Shown here: in pieces, positions 29,765 through 37,551 of the stretch
Layout of the letters: each line of letters starts with the position of its first letter
Position numbering within the stretch: the first letter of the stretch is position 1
DNA from: Achromobacter sp. MFA1 R4
GTDB taxonomy: Bacteria; Pseudomonadota; Gammaproteobacteria; Burkholderiales; Burkholderiaceae_B
Direction: 5' to 3'
Length of the DNA stretch: 64,000 bases
Assembly (NCBI RefSeq): GCF_900156745.1
Contig: NZ_LT707065.1
Location: forward strand, 3,596,001 to 3,660,000
Notes under the pieces: model-generated
Told to the model about the DNA's origin: nothing
Seen by the model: the letters and a program-made list of their open reading frames with translations, nothing else
Database searches by the model: none
Position numbers and translations under genes: made by a program

Positions 29765-30120
29765 TCGTGCGCCGCCTGCTTCGCGTTCTTGCCGCACTGC
29801 TGATCGGCTTGGCCGGCGTGGCGGGCATGACGCCCGCGCAGGCGGCCGATCTGCCCACGTTCACGTTGACCTTCAAGCCGGACGGCACGTTCGAGCCCGC
29901 CACGTTGGAAGTCCCCGCGGGCCGGTTCAAGATCGAACTGATCAACGAAAGCAATGAGCCGGTGGAGTTCGAAAGCATTCCGCTGCGCAAGGAAAAAGTC
30001 CTTGGGCCGGGCGTGAAATCCTTTGTGGTGATCACGATCTCGCGGCCGGGCGAGTATCCCTTTTTTGACGACTTTCACCAGAGCGTGAAAGGCACCTTGG
30101 TCGTCAAGCCCAAGGAATAA
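29761..30120 (+). CDS. ftrB: Periplasmic cupredoxin-like protein FtrB
   Basis: A 119-aa exported protein with signal peptide (RRLLRVLAALLIGLAGVAGM then AQAADL) and a single cupredoxin-type domain (FTLTFKPDGTFEPATLEV to YPFFDDFHQS). In the FtrABCD model this protein oxidises Fe(II), possibly using copper, so that iron can pass through the FTR1-type permease. A classical blue-copper Cys ligand is absent, as in the EfeO cupredoxin-like domain. The start is TTG 29761 (overlapping the ftrA stop) or GTG 29767. Either leaves the signal peptide intact. Confidence 0.88.
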   Translation: MIVRRLLRVLAALLIGLAGVAGMTPAQAADLPTFTLTFKPDGTFEPATLEVPAGRFKIELINESNEPVEFESIPLRKEKVLGPGVKSFVVITISRPGEYPFFDDFHQSVKGTLVVKPKE

Positions 30121-30134
30121 AGCGGCATCCAAGC

Positions 30135-30983
30135 ATGGAACAGGTACTTTTCATCGTCTGGCGCGAAAGCGTCGAAGCCCTGCTCGTGGTGGGCATCCTC
30201 TATACCTGGCTGCGCGCCACGCCGGAAGGCAAGCGCGGGCTGCCCTACCTGTGGGGCGGCGTCGCGGCCGGCCTGGCGCTGGCCGTGGCGCTGGCGCTGG
30301 TGCTGCTGGGCGTGTCGTCCTGGCTCAGCGACGAGGGGCAGGAATGGTTCCAGGCCATCATGTCGCTGGCGGCCTGCGCGCTCGTGGTGCAGATGGTCGT
30401 CTGGATGAAGAAGCACGGCCACACGCTCAAGGGCGAACTGGAAAGCGGCGCGCGCGCCTCCGTGGCCAGCGACAACTGGTGGGGCCTGCTGGTGCTGGTC
30501 GCCATCGCCGTCGCCCGCGAAGGCAGCGAGACCGTGGTGTTCCTGTATGGCACGGTGTCGGCCGGGCAGGGCGGCAGCGACATGTTGATGCTGGCCCTGG
30601 CGGGCGTGGCGGGCTTCGCCGTGGCGCTGCTGACGTTCTGGCTGCTGCAACTGGGCGGCAAGCTCATCACCTGGCGCCGCTTCTTCCTCGTGACCGAAAT
30701 CCTGCTGCTGCTCCTGGCCAGTTCGCTGCTGGTGGGCGGCCTGGACCATCTGATTTCGCTGGACGTGCTGCCGACCCTCGTCGATCCGGTCTGGGACAGC
30801 TCCTGGCTGCTCAGCGACAGCACTGGCCTGGGCAAGGTGCTGGCCGACTTCGCCGGCTACCGCGCGCTGCCGGCGCTGACCTCGGTGCTGCTGTGGGTGG
30901 CGTACTGGATCGTCGTCTGGGCGCTGCTGCGCTGGGTGGGCAGCAAGCCCGCGCCGGTGGCCGCCGCCCGGGGGGCATCCTGA
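30135..30983 (+). CDS. ftrC: FTR1-family high-affinity iron permease FtrC
   Basis: A 282-aa inner-membrane protein with about seven helices. Both REXXE iron-binding motifs that define the FTR1/EfeU family are present: R10-E11-S-V-E14 in the first helix and R128-E129-G-S-E132 in the fourth. The length is right for EfeU-like permeases. It is the third gene of ftrABCD, 14 bp after ftrB. It carries iron, after oxidation by the periplasmic partners, into the cytoplasm. Confidence 0.94.
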   Translation: MEQVLFIVWRESVEALLVVGILYTWLRATPEGKRGLPYLWGGVAAGLALAVALALVLLGVSSWLSDEGQEWFQAIMSLAACALVVQMVVWMKKHGHTLKGELESGARASVASDNWWGLLVLVAIAVAREGSETVVFLYGTVSAGQGGSDMLMLALAGVAGFAVALLTFWLLQLGGKLITWRRFFLVTEILLLLLASSLLVGGLDHLISLDVLPTLVDPVWDSSWLLSDSTGLGKVLADFAGYRALPALTSVLLWVAYWIVVWALLRWVGSKPAPVAAARGAS

Positions 30984-31025
30984 TTCCGGTCTGTCCCGCC
31001 GGACTGAATATTTGAAGGTTTGACC

Positions 31026-32423
31026 ATGGCTGCTGCAATCGGGAGGGCGACCTCCCGCATCGCCGACTTCCTCCGAGACCATGCCCCGCTGTTGCGCAAG
31101 CTGCAGTGGGGCATTGTCGCGTTGTACGCGTTCCTCCTGATCGTGCCCGCGCTGCTGCCGTTGCCCGACAACGCCGCCTCGGTGTTCAACAATCTGACGG
31201 TCGTGGCGCAGTTTGCGTTCTGGGGCGTGTGGTGGCCGTTCGTGCTCATTTCCATGCCGATCCTCGGCCGCGCGTGGTGCGGCTGGCTGTGTCCGGAAGG
31301 CATGCTGACCGAATGGGCCAGCGAGCGCGGACAGGGCCGCGCCATCCCGAAGTGGATGCGCTGGGGCGGCTGGCCGTTCGTGGCGTTCGCGCTGACGACG
31401 GTCTACGGTCAGCTCGTCAGCGTCTATCAATATCCGCTGGCGGTGCTGGCCGTGCTGGGCGGGTCGACCGTGGCGGCCATGATCGTCGGCTGGCGCTACG
31501 GCCGCAGCAAGCGGGTATGGTGCAAGTACCTGTGCCCGGTGAATGGCGTGTTCAACCTGCTGGCCAAGCTGGCGCCCTGGCATTTCAAGGTCGACGAGGA
31601 AAAGTGGCGCCATCCGGTCATCCGTATCGAACCCATCAACTGCGCGCCGCTGGTGCCGCTGCGCCACATGAAGGGCGCGGGCGACTGCCACGTCTGCGGC
31701 CGCTGCAGCGGCTATCGCGGCGCCATCGCGCTGACGCCGCGGTCGCCGGAAGAAGAAATCGTGCACGTCGCCGACGGCGACCCCTGGCAGACGGCCTTGC
31801 TGTGCTTCGGCCTGATGGGCATCGCGATCGGCGCATTCCTCTGGAGCGCCAGCCCGTGGTACGTGACGGCCAAGCAATGGGCCGCGACCTGGCTGGTCGA
31901 GCGCGACATCCTGTGGCCGCTGATGGACAACGCGCCCTGGTTCATCCTGACGCATTACCCGGATGTGAATGACAGCTTCTCGTGGCTGGACGGCGCGGGC
32001 ATCCTGCTGTTCGTCGTCGGCGCCACGGTGTGCGTGGGCGGCGCGGCGTTTCTGTCGCTGTGGATTGCCGACCGCATCGCGCCGGCCGCGCCCGCGCCGG
32101 GGGTGTCCGCCTCGCGCTGGGGACGCCCGGGCCTGCACAAACTGGCGCAGGCCCTGATCCCGTCCGCCGGCATCGGCGTGTTTCTTGGCCTGTCGGCCAC
32201 CACCATCACGCTGCTCAAGCACGAGGGCGTGCAGGCGGCCTGGGCGACGCCCGTGCGGTTCACGCTGTTGACGCTGGCGGTGCTGTGGACGCTGCGCCTC
32301 TATGCGCGCCTGCTCAAGCCGCGTCCGGTGGGCCTGGCCCGCAAGCTCGGCGCGGGCGTGGTGCTGGCGGCGGGATTGGCGCCGTTCTGCCTGGCCTGGG
32401 TGCTGTTCTTCGCCATCTGGTAG
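31026..32423 (+). CDS. ftrD: Polyferredoxin-like membrane protein FtrD
   Basis: A 465-aa NapH/CcoG-like membrane iron-sulfur protein thought to move electrons for the Ftr system. Six or more hydrophobic helices are present. Cysteine sets are C85-x3-C89-P (GRAWCGWLCPEG), C166-x3-C170-P (VWCKYLCPVNG), and C206, C221, C224, C227 (NCAP and DCHVCGRC), enough for [4Fe-4S] clusters. The start ATG 31026 has GAAGG 7 bp upstream. A TTG two codons earlier is rejected. It is the last gene of ftrABCD. The model for Bordetella is electron transfer during iron import. The exact acceptor is unknown. Confidence 0.92.
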   Translation: MAAAIGRATSRIADFLRDHAPLLRKLQWGIVALYAFLLIVPALLPLPDNAASVFNNLTVVAQFAFWGVWWPFVLISMPILGRAWCGWLCPEGMLTEWASERGQGRAIPKWMRWGGWPFVAFALTTVYGQLVSVYQYPLAVLAVLGGSTVAAMIVGWRYGRSKRVWCKYLCPVNGVFNLLAKLAPWHFKVDEEKWRHPVIRIEPINCAPLVPLRHMKGAGDCHVCGRCSGYRGAIALTPRSPEEEIVHVADGDPWQTALLCFGLMGIAIGAFLWSASPWYVTAKQWAATWLVERDILWPLMDNAPWFILTHYPDVNDSFSWLDGAGILLFVVGATVCVGGAAFLSLWIADRIAPAAPAPGVSASRWGRPGLHKLAQALIPSAGIGVFLGLSATTITLLKHEGVQAAWATPVRFTLLTLAVLWTLRLYARLLKPRPVGLARKLGAGVVLAAGLAPFCLAWVLFFAIW

Positions 32424-32497
32424 TCCGGCTTCGCGCGCATTGCGATAAAGTGGGGACCGCGCCGGCGCCGCCGGCATTCCCTCATTTCCGTTTCGCC

Positions 32498-33370
32498 ATG
32501 GCCACCTACGCGTTCCGTCTGCTCAACGTTTTCGCTTCCTCCACTTTCAGCGGCAATCAGCTTTGCGTATTCGAAGATGCGCGGGGCATGGACGACGCCA
32601 CCATGCTGAACCTGGCTGCGCAGTTCAACCTGTCCGAGACCACCTTCATCCTGCCCTCGGACCGCGCAAACGCGCGGGTGCGGATCTTTACGCCGGGCTA
32701 CGAGATGAAGTTCGCCGGCCATCCCACCATCGGCACCTCGCAGGTGGTGCGCGACCTTCTGCAAACGGGCGATGCGCTCACGCTGGAATTCAAGGCGGGC
32801 GTCGTTCCCGTGGTGGCCAACGGCGATGCCTGGACGTTTACCGCGCCATGCCCCGACGGGGTGCGAACCGCCAGGCCCGAGCTGGACGGCGCCGAGATCG
32901 CGGGGCTGGTCGGATTGGATCGCGATGACCTGCTGGCCGAGCCCATCTGGGTCGATACCGGCGCAGACCAGTTGCTGGTGCCGCTTGCCAGCGTGGACGC
33001 CGTGCGCCGGGCCGCCCCCGATGCCGCCAAGCTGGCGCGCTGGCAGGCCAGCAGCCTGGGACGCAAGACAATGTATGTGTTTGCCTTTGACGAAGGCAGG
33101 CTGCAAGGCGGGCGCCAGGTCGTGGTGGCCAGGTATTTCTTCGCCAAGGCGGGCGGCGGCGTCGACGAAGACGCGGGCACCGGGTCGGCCTGCGCCAACC
33201 TGGGCGGTTGGCTGCAGCACCGCGGCTACCCCTTGCCGGCCAGCATCGTGGTCGAACAGGGCGACCAGATGGGCCGGCCATGCCGACTGCTGCTGGAGGT
33301 CCTGGCCGACGGCCGGATCCAGGTGGGAGGCCGCGCGCTGGAGATCGGCCGCGGCGCCGTGACGGTCTGA
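32498..33370 (+). CDS. PhzF-family isomerase/epimerase-like protein
   Basis: A 290-aa protein of the PhzF/diaminopimelate-epimerase-like fold. Signatures are the N-terminal FRLLNVFASSTFSGNQLCVF, the acid/base glutamate in NLSETTFIL (equivalent of PhzF E45), AGHPTIGTS, and EDAGTGSACANLGGW in the second half. Outside phenazine producers such proteins are common and of unknown substrate. No other phenazine genes are present, so phenazine synthesis is unlikely. The start ATG 32498 is the first in frame before the conserved region. It lies 74 bp after ftrD and is convergent with the BON gene. Confidence 0.85.
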   Translation: MATYAFRLLNVFASSTFSGNQLCVFEDARGMDDATMLNLAAQFNLSETTFILPSDRANARVRIFTPGYEMKFAGHPTIGTSQVVRDLLQTGDALTLEFKAGVVPVVANGDAWTFTAPCPDGVRTARPELDGAEIAGLVGLDRDDLLAEPIWVDTGADQLLVPLASVDAVRRAAPDAAKLARWQASSLGRKTMYVFAFDEGRLQGGRQVVVARYFFAKAGGGVDEDAGTGSACANLGGWLQHRGYPLPASIVVEQGDQMGRPCRLLLEVLADGRIQVGGRALEIGRGAVTV

Positions 33371-33402
33371 GGGGCTATCCCCCGGAATTTGCGGCCATGA
33401 AA

Positions 33403-33435
33403 AAAGCGGCGCCGAGTTGCCTCAGGCGCCGCTTT
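33403..33435. terminator. Bidirectional terminator between phzF-like and BON genes
   Basis: AAAGCGGCGCC (33403-33413) pairs with GGCGCCGCTTT (33425-33435). A-rich sequence precedes it and T-rich sequence follows it. Confidence 0.85.
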
Positions 33436-33467
33436 GTATTCAGGCGTGGATCTTGACGATCCTGCCC

Positions 33468-33806
33468 TTACTTGCGGTTCTTGGCCGGATCAACCTTGAT
33501 GTTGTTCTTGACCTGCTTGACGCCTTCGACGCCTCGGGCGACCTTGGCGGCGTGATCCGCTTCGGCTGCGGTGCCCACGGTGCCGGTCAGCGTGGCGACG
33601 CCGTTGTTGGTTTCGACGGCGATTTCCAGGGCGCTCAGCTGCTTGTCGGCAACGAAGGCGGCCTTGACCTTGGTGGTCACGGTGGCGTCGGACGCGTATT
33701 CACCCACGGACTGTTTCGGCTTGCCGTCATCGGCGGCAAAAGCCATGGAAGTGAAGACAGCGCCCGTACCCAGTGCGGCGGCGGCGATCAGCTTGCGAAT
33801 TTCCAT
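33468..33806 (-). CDS. BON-domain periplasmic protein (OsmY-like)
   Basis: A 112-aa secreted protein: signal peptide (MEIRKLIAAAALGTGAVFTS then MAFA|ADD) and one BON domain (DATVTTKVKAAFVADKQLSA to GVKQVKNNIKVD), with the conserved glycine turn in VATLTGTVGTAAEADHA. BON proteins such as OsmY and DolP bind phospholipid or act as periplasmic chaperones under osmotic or envelope stress. It has one domain instead of OsmY's two. It clusters with DUF1328 and CsbD genes, each apparently with its own promoter, suggesting a stress regulon. Confidence 0.88.
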   Translation of the reverse strand: MEIRKLIAAAALGTGAVFTSMAFAADDGKPKQSVGEYASDATVTTKVKAAFVADKQLSALEIAVETNNGVATLTGTVGTAAEADHAAKVARGVEGVKQVKNNIKVDPAKNRK

Positions 33807-33896
33807 AGTAATGCTCCTTGTTAGTGGTGTTCAGCGCGTTCTCGTTCTAGACGCAATGACGATATGAGATGGCTCAGTGGTTCTATTTCGCTGGTG

Positions 33897-34061
33897 CTAT
33901 TTCTTGCGGAAGGCGCCGCCCAGGATGGACAGCAGTGCCAGGACCAGAAAAACGAAGAACAGGATCTTGGCAATCCCCGCGGCGCCGGCGGCGATGCCGC
34001 CGAAACCCAGGACAGCCGCGATGATGGCGATAACGAAGAAAACTACGGCGTAATGCAACAT
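33897..34061 (-). CDS. DUF1328 (YtjA-type) small membrane protein
   Basis: A 54-aa protein read by hand. It starts [20 protein letters not shown], continues [20 protein letters not shown] and ends [13 protein letters not shown]. Two membrane helices flank a glycine/alanine-rich turn, the exact DUF1328/YtjA pattern. The function is unknown. Homologues are widespread, often induced by osmotic or envelope stress. AGGAGAAG lies before the start on the minus strand. It sits between the BON and CsbD genes on the same strand. Confidence 0.9.
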   Translation of the reverse strand: MLHYAVVFFVIAIIAAVLGFGGIAAGAAGIAKILFFVFLVLALLSILGGAFRKK

Positions 34062-34088
34062 GTCAGCTTCTCCTGGTTGTTATGGGTA

Positions 34089-34289
34089 TCAGGGATTGCG
34101 GTCGAAGAAATCCCGGACTTCCTTTTGTGCCTCTTCCTTGGTCTTGCCGTAGCGCTCCTGGATCAGGCCTGCCAGACGTTCGGCGTTGCCTTCCGTGCGC
34201 GTCAGTTCGTCGTCGGTGAGCTCACCCCAGGCCGCCTTGGCCTTGCCCGTCAGTTGCTTCCACTTTCCGGCGATGATGTCGTTGTTCAT
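34089..34289 (-). CDS. CsbD-family stress protein
   Basis: A 66-aa hydrophilic protein beginning MNNDIIAGKWKQLTGKAKAA and containing WGELTDDELTRTEGNAERLA, the CsbD signature. CsbD-like proteins belong to general-stress regulons (sigma-B in Bacillus, RpoS-type in proteobacteria). Their biochemical role is unknown. The ATG at 34289 has GAGAGG upstream. A longer frame to 34364 lacks homology. It ends in FFDRNP as is usual. It neighbours the DUF1328 and BON genes. Confidence 0.9.
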   Translation of the reverse strand: MNNDIIAGKWKQLTGKAKAAWGELTDDELTRTEGNAERLAGLIQERYGKTKEEAQKEVRDFFDRNP

Positions 34290-34655
34290 GGTGACCTCTC
34301 TCTGGTTGCTTGCGGCGGCGGGTTTATGGCCTATAAACCTGCCGTTTCGCGGTGTGTTGGGCACTGATCAGCTAGCCTCTAACGTACGAGTCGGCCTCAG
34401 GGGGTGTCAAACGACGCTGTGGAGAAATGTAACGGCGCCGATGCGGGAAAAACCGGCGGTTTGAGACGAGAAATCCGCCTCGAATTACCTCAGGGCCGAG
34501 TTACATTTGAGCAACGATTTGACCCCTTTTGAGCGCGGCTCGTAACCGATCCGCTCTATGGCAGGCGCTGGCGCGGGTGGCCGGCGGCAAAGCATGCCGG
34601 TATAGTCCAGACGGAACCGGCTGGCGGTTCGACACGTAACGGGAGAAAAACTCGC
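34290..34655. other. Intergenic region between csbD-like and small lipoprotein genes
   Basis: About 366 bp without a convincing gene. It contains a -10-like TATAGT (34601-34606) and a small hairpin GAACCG/CGGTTC (34614-34630) just before the ribosome binding site of the lipoprotein gene. The csbD promoter must lie in the left part. Confidence 0.45.
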
Positions 34656-34775
34656 ATGACGAAACGACTTTGCAGCGCCATCTTGCTGGCGCTCGGCGCC
34701 ATGGCGGCCATGGGTTGCACGCACGTGACGGACCGGTATCAGGCTTCGGCGGCCGACGTGGCGCCGCGGGGCTAG
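34656..34775 (+). CDS. Very small lipoprotein (39 aa)
   Basis: Read by hand: ATG 34656 after GGGAG, TAG at 34773-34775. The peptide begins MTKRLCSAILLALGAMAAMG, with a basic start, hydrophobic core and the lipobox AAMGC (acylated Cys at 21). A mature part of only 19 residues follows (CTHVTDRYQASAADVAPRG). It resembles entericidin-size lipoproteins but not closely enough to name. It could be a stress-linked envelope peptide, given the BON, DUF1328 and CsbD neighbours. Confidence 0.65.
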   Translation: MTKRLCSAILLALGAMAAMGCTHVTDRYQASAADVAPRG

Positions 34776-34872
34776 GGGCGGGGACGATCGGCCGCGGATA
34801 GCGCTGCGGGGTGCTGCGCGCCCGCGACTGCGGATACACGTGCAGGATACGCGTGCACCACGCCGGTAAAAA

Positions 34873-34900
34873 AAACGGGGCGCCGTGAAGCGCCCCGTTT
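34873..34900. terminator. Bidirectional terminator downstream of cphA
   Basis: AAACGGGGCGC (34873-34883) pairs perfectly with GCGCCCCGTTT (34890-34900), with a preceding A-run that becomes the U-tract for the minus-strand cphA transcript. Confidence 0.85.
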
Positions 34901-34918
34901 GCGTTCCCGCCGCCCCGA

Positions 34919-37489
34919 TCAGGGCTGGGCGATGCGCGCCGCGATGTGCGCCAGCGCCTCTTCCACCTGGTCCACCAGGATCAGGCACAGATCGCCGGGA
35001 TTCAGGCGCGCCAGCGCCGTATCGATGGCCAGGAATTCGCCGTGGATCTCCTCGATGTGCGTCGTGCGGCTGGCGCCCACCAGGCCTTGCTGCAGCAGGG
35101 CCAGCACTTCGCCGTCTTCGCGGCCGCGCTGGCATTGGTCCTGGTAGAGCAGCACGTCGTCGAACGCCGCGCCCAGGATCTCTGTCTGCATGCGGATGTC
35201 TTCGTCGCGGCGGTCGCCCGCGCCGCTGATGACCACGACGCGGCGATGGGACGGCATGGCGTCCACCGCGCGCACCAGGGCCTGGATGGCGTCCGGATTG
35301 TGGCCGTAGTCGGCGATCACCGTGGCCCCGCGATAGTCGAACACGTTAAAGCGCCCGGGAGCGGTCTGCGCGTCGTTGACGAAGGTGGCCAGGCCGCGGC
35401 GGATGACGTCCCAGCCCAGGTCCAGCGCCCACGCCGCGGCGATCGACGCCATGGCGTTCTCGACCTGGAACGTGATCGTGCCGCCGCGCGTGAGCGGGAT
35501 CTGCGCCAGCGGGAAACGGACCTCGTCCGCGCCCTGCGCCGCGACGATCGCGTCGCCGTCGCGATAGACCGCACGCTGGCCCTGCGCGCGGTGCGTGACC
35601 AGCACGGGATGGTTGCGGTCTTCGGCGAAGTACGTGACCGAACCGGGGCAGCTGGAGGCCATCTCGGCGACGATGGGATCGGCGGCGTTCAGCACCGCCA
35701 TGCCCGACGGATGCACGTGCTGGACGATGACGCGCTTGACCACGGCCAGGTCCTCGACCGTGCTGATGTAGCCCAGGCCCAGATGGTCGCCCATGCCGAT
35801 GTTGGTGACGATGGCGACGTTGCAGCGGTCGAAGGCCAGGCCCTCGCGCAGGATGCCGCCGCGCGCCGTTTCGAACACCGCGGCGTCCACGTCGGGGTGC
35901 ATCAGCACGCTGCGCGCGCTGCGCGGACCGCTGCAATCGCCGGTGTCGATGCGCAGGTTGTCCACGTAGACGCCGTCGGAATTCGTCATGCCCACGCGGT
36001 TGCCGGCCACTCCCAACAGGTGCGCGGTCAGGCGCACCGTGGTCGTCTTGCCGTTGGTGCCCGCGACCGCCACCACCGGGATGCGGCCGTCGTCGCCATC
36101 CGCGTACATGTTGGCGATGATGGCTTCGCCCACCGCGCGGCCCTTGCCGAACGAGGGGTTCAGGTGCATGCGCAGGCCGGGCGCGGCGTTGACCTCGACC
36201 ACGCCGCCGTGCTGGTCTTCCAGCGGGTGGTGCACGCTTTCGGCCACCACGTCCACGCCGCAGATGTCCAGGCCGATCATGCGGGCCGCGGACACCGCGC
36301 GCGCCGCCATTTCGGGGTGGACCTCGTCCGTCACGTCCGTGGCGGAACCGCCGGTGCTCAGGTTGGCGTTGTTGCGCAGGAAGATCAGCGTGCCGGCGGG
36401 GGGCACGGAATCGGCGTCAAAGCCCTGTTTTTTCAGCGTCGCCAGCGCGATGTCGTCAAAGCGGATCTTGGTGAGCGAGGTGGCGTGGCCGTCGCCGCGC
36501 AAGGGGTCGGCGTTGACCTGGTCCACCAGTTGGCGAATGGTCTGTTGCCCATCGCCCGTGACCTGCGGCGGATCGCGGCGCGACGCCGCGACCAGCGCGC
36601 CGCCGACGACCAGCAGGCGGAAGTCGTGGCCCGGGATATAGCGTTCGACGATGACTTCCGAGCTGATCTCCTCGGCCACTTCAAAGGCCTGGATCACGCG
36701 CTCGCGGGTTTCGATGTTGACCGCGACGCCGCGGCCCTGGCTGCCATCGCGCGGCTTGACCACGACAGGGCCGCCCAGTTCCTGCGCCGCTTCCCAGGCC
36801 TCTTCGGCGCTGGTCACGGAGCGGCCCTTGGGCACGGGCACGCCGGCGGCGTCCAGCAGCATTTTGGTCAGGTCCTTGTCCTGCGCGATGGATTCCGAGA
36901 TGGCGCTGGTCAGGTCGGTTTCGGCGGCCTGGATGCGGCGCTGCTTGCTGCCCCAGCCGAACTGCACCATGCTGCCCTGCGTCAGGCGGCGGTAGGGAAT
37001 GTTGCGGGCCGTGGCGGCGTTCACGATGGAGCCGGTGCTGGGGCCCAGGCGCACGTCCTCGTCCAGTTCGCGCAGGCGCTTCAGGGCGTCGGCAATGTCG
37101 AACGGCGTGTCGTCGAGCGCGGCGCGCACCAGTTGCTGGGCCAGGTCCATCGCCAGCCTGCCGACTTCTTCTTCGCTGTACTCGACCACCACCTGGAACA
37201 CGCCCGGCTCGATCGTGGACGCGGTGCGCCCGAACGTGACGGGGCAGCCGGCGTGCGCCTGCATCGTCAGCGCGACGATCTGCAGCACGTGGGCGATGGA
37301 CACCGCGTCCTGGTGGCCTTCGGGGCGCAGCAGGCCGGTCTGCGGCAGGCGCGCGCGCAGGCGCGCTTCGAATTCGGGCAGGTTGTCGATGGAGCATTCG
37401 GCGTCGGCGCACGACACGATGGCCTCGATCGCGGTGTTCTTGCTCCACAGATTGGGGCCGCGCAATGCTCGGATACGGGAGACTTCCAT
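34919..37489 (-). CDS. cphA: Cyanophycin synthetase, canonical type (second of the tandem pair)
   Basis: An 856-aa ATP-dependent polymerase that builds cyanophycin (multi-L-arginyl-poly-L-aspartate). The N-terminal domain (1-160) begins RIRALRGPNLWS. The ATP-grasp domain (about 165-480; VVKPRDGSQGRGVAVN) adds Asp. The Mur-ligase-like domain (about 490-856) with P-loop AGTNGKTTT, the DYGHNPDAI motif and SGAGDRRDEDI adds Arg. The place where many CphA1 proteins have an HxxEH metallo-hydrolase motif here reads H67-V-L-Q-I, so that accessory primer-making site should be inactive. It lies 62 bp downstream of the paralogue and is co-transcribed. A terminator follows. Confidence 0.93.
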   Translation of the reverse strand: MEVSRIRALRGPNLWSKNTAIEAIVSCADAECSIDNLPEFEARLRARLPQTGLLRPEGHQDAVSIAHVLQIVALTMQAHAGCPVTFGRTASTIEPGVFQVVVEYSEEEVGRLAMDLAQQLVRAALDDTPFDIADALKRLRELDEDVRLGPSTGSIVNAATARNIPYRRLTQGSMVQFGWGSKQRRIQAAETDLTSAISESIAQDKDLTKMLLDAAGVPVPKGRSVTSAEEAWEAAQELGGPVVVKPRDGSQGRGVAVNIETRERVIQAFEVAEEISSEVIVERYIPGHDFRLLVVGGALVAASRRDPPQVTGDGQQTIRQLVDQVNADPLRGDGHATSLTKIRFDDIALATLKKQGFDADSVPPAGTLIFLRNNANLSTGGSATDVTDEVHPEMAARAVSAARMIGLDICGVDVVAESVHHPLEDQHGGVVEVNAAPGLRMHLNPSFGKGRAVGEAIIANMYADGDDGRIPVVAVAGTNGKTTTVRLTAHLLGVAGNRVGMTNSDGVYVDNLRIDTGDCSGPRSARSVLMHPDVDAAVFETARGGILREGLAFDRCNVAIVTNIGMGDHLGLGYISTVEDLAVVKRVIVQHVHPSGMAVLNAADPIVAEMASSCPGSVTYFAEDRNHPVLVTHRAQGQRAVYRDGDAIVAAQGADEVRFPLAQIPLTRGGTITFQVENAMASIAAAWALDLGWDVIRRGLATFVNDAQTAPGRFNVFDYRGATVIADYGHNPDAIQALVRAVDAMPSHRRVVVISGAGDRRDEDIRMQTEILGAAFDDVLLYQDQCQRGREDGEVLALLQQGLVGASRTTHIEEIHGEFLAIDTALARLNPGDLCLILVDQVEEALAHIAARIAQP

Positions 37490-37551
37490 GGCAGGGATTC
37501 CTGTCGTCTGGCGCGCGTCCGCGGTAGGGGGCGGGCGCGCGCGCGTATGTG

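Noticed and set aside
30075-32477. 800-codon minus-strand open frame opposite ftrC and ftrD
   Set aside because: Composition is Arg/Gln/His-rich without motifs. The ftr genes on the plus strand have all expected metal motifs.
32498-33370. Phenazine biosynthesis
   Set aside because: Only a PhzF-family protein is present. No phzA-E or phzG genes lie in the window and the family is widespread outside phenazine producers.
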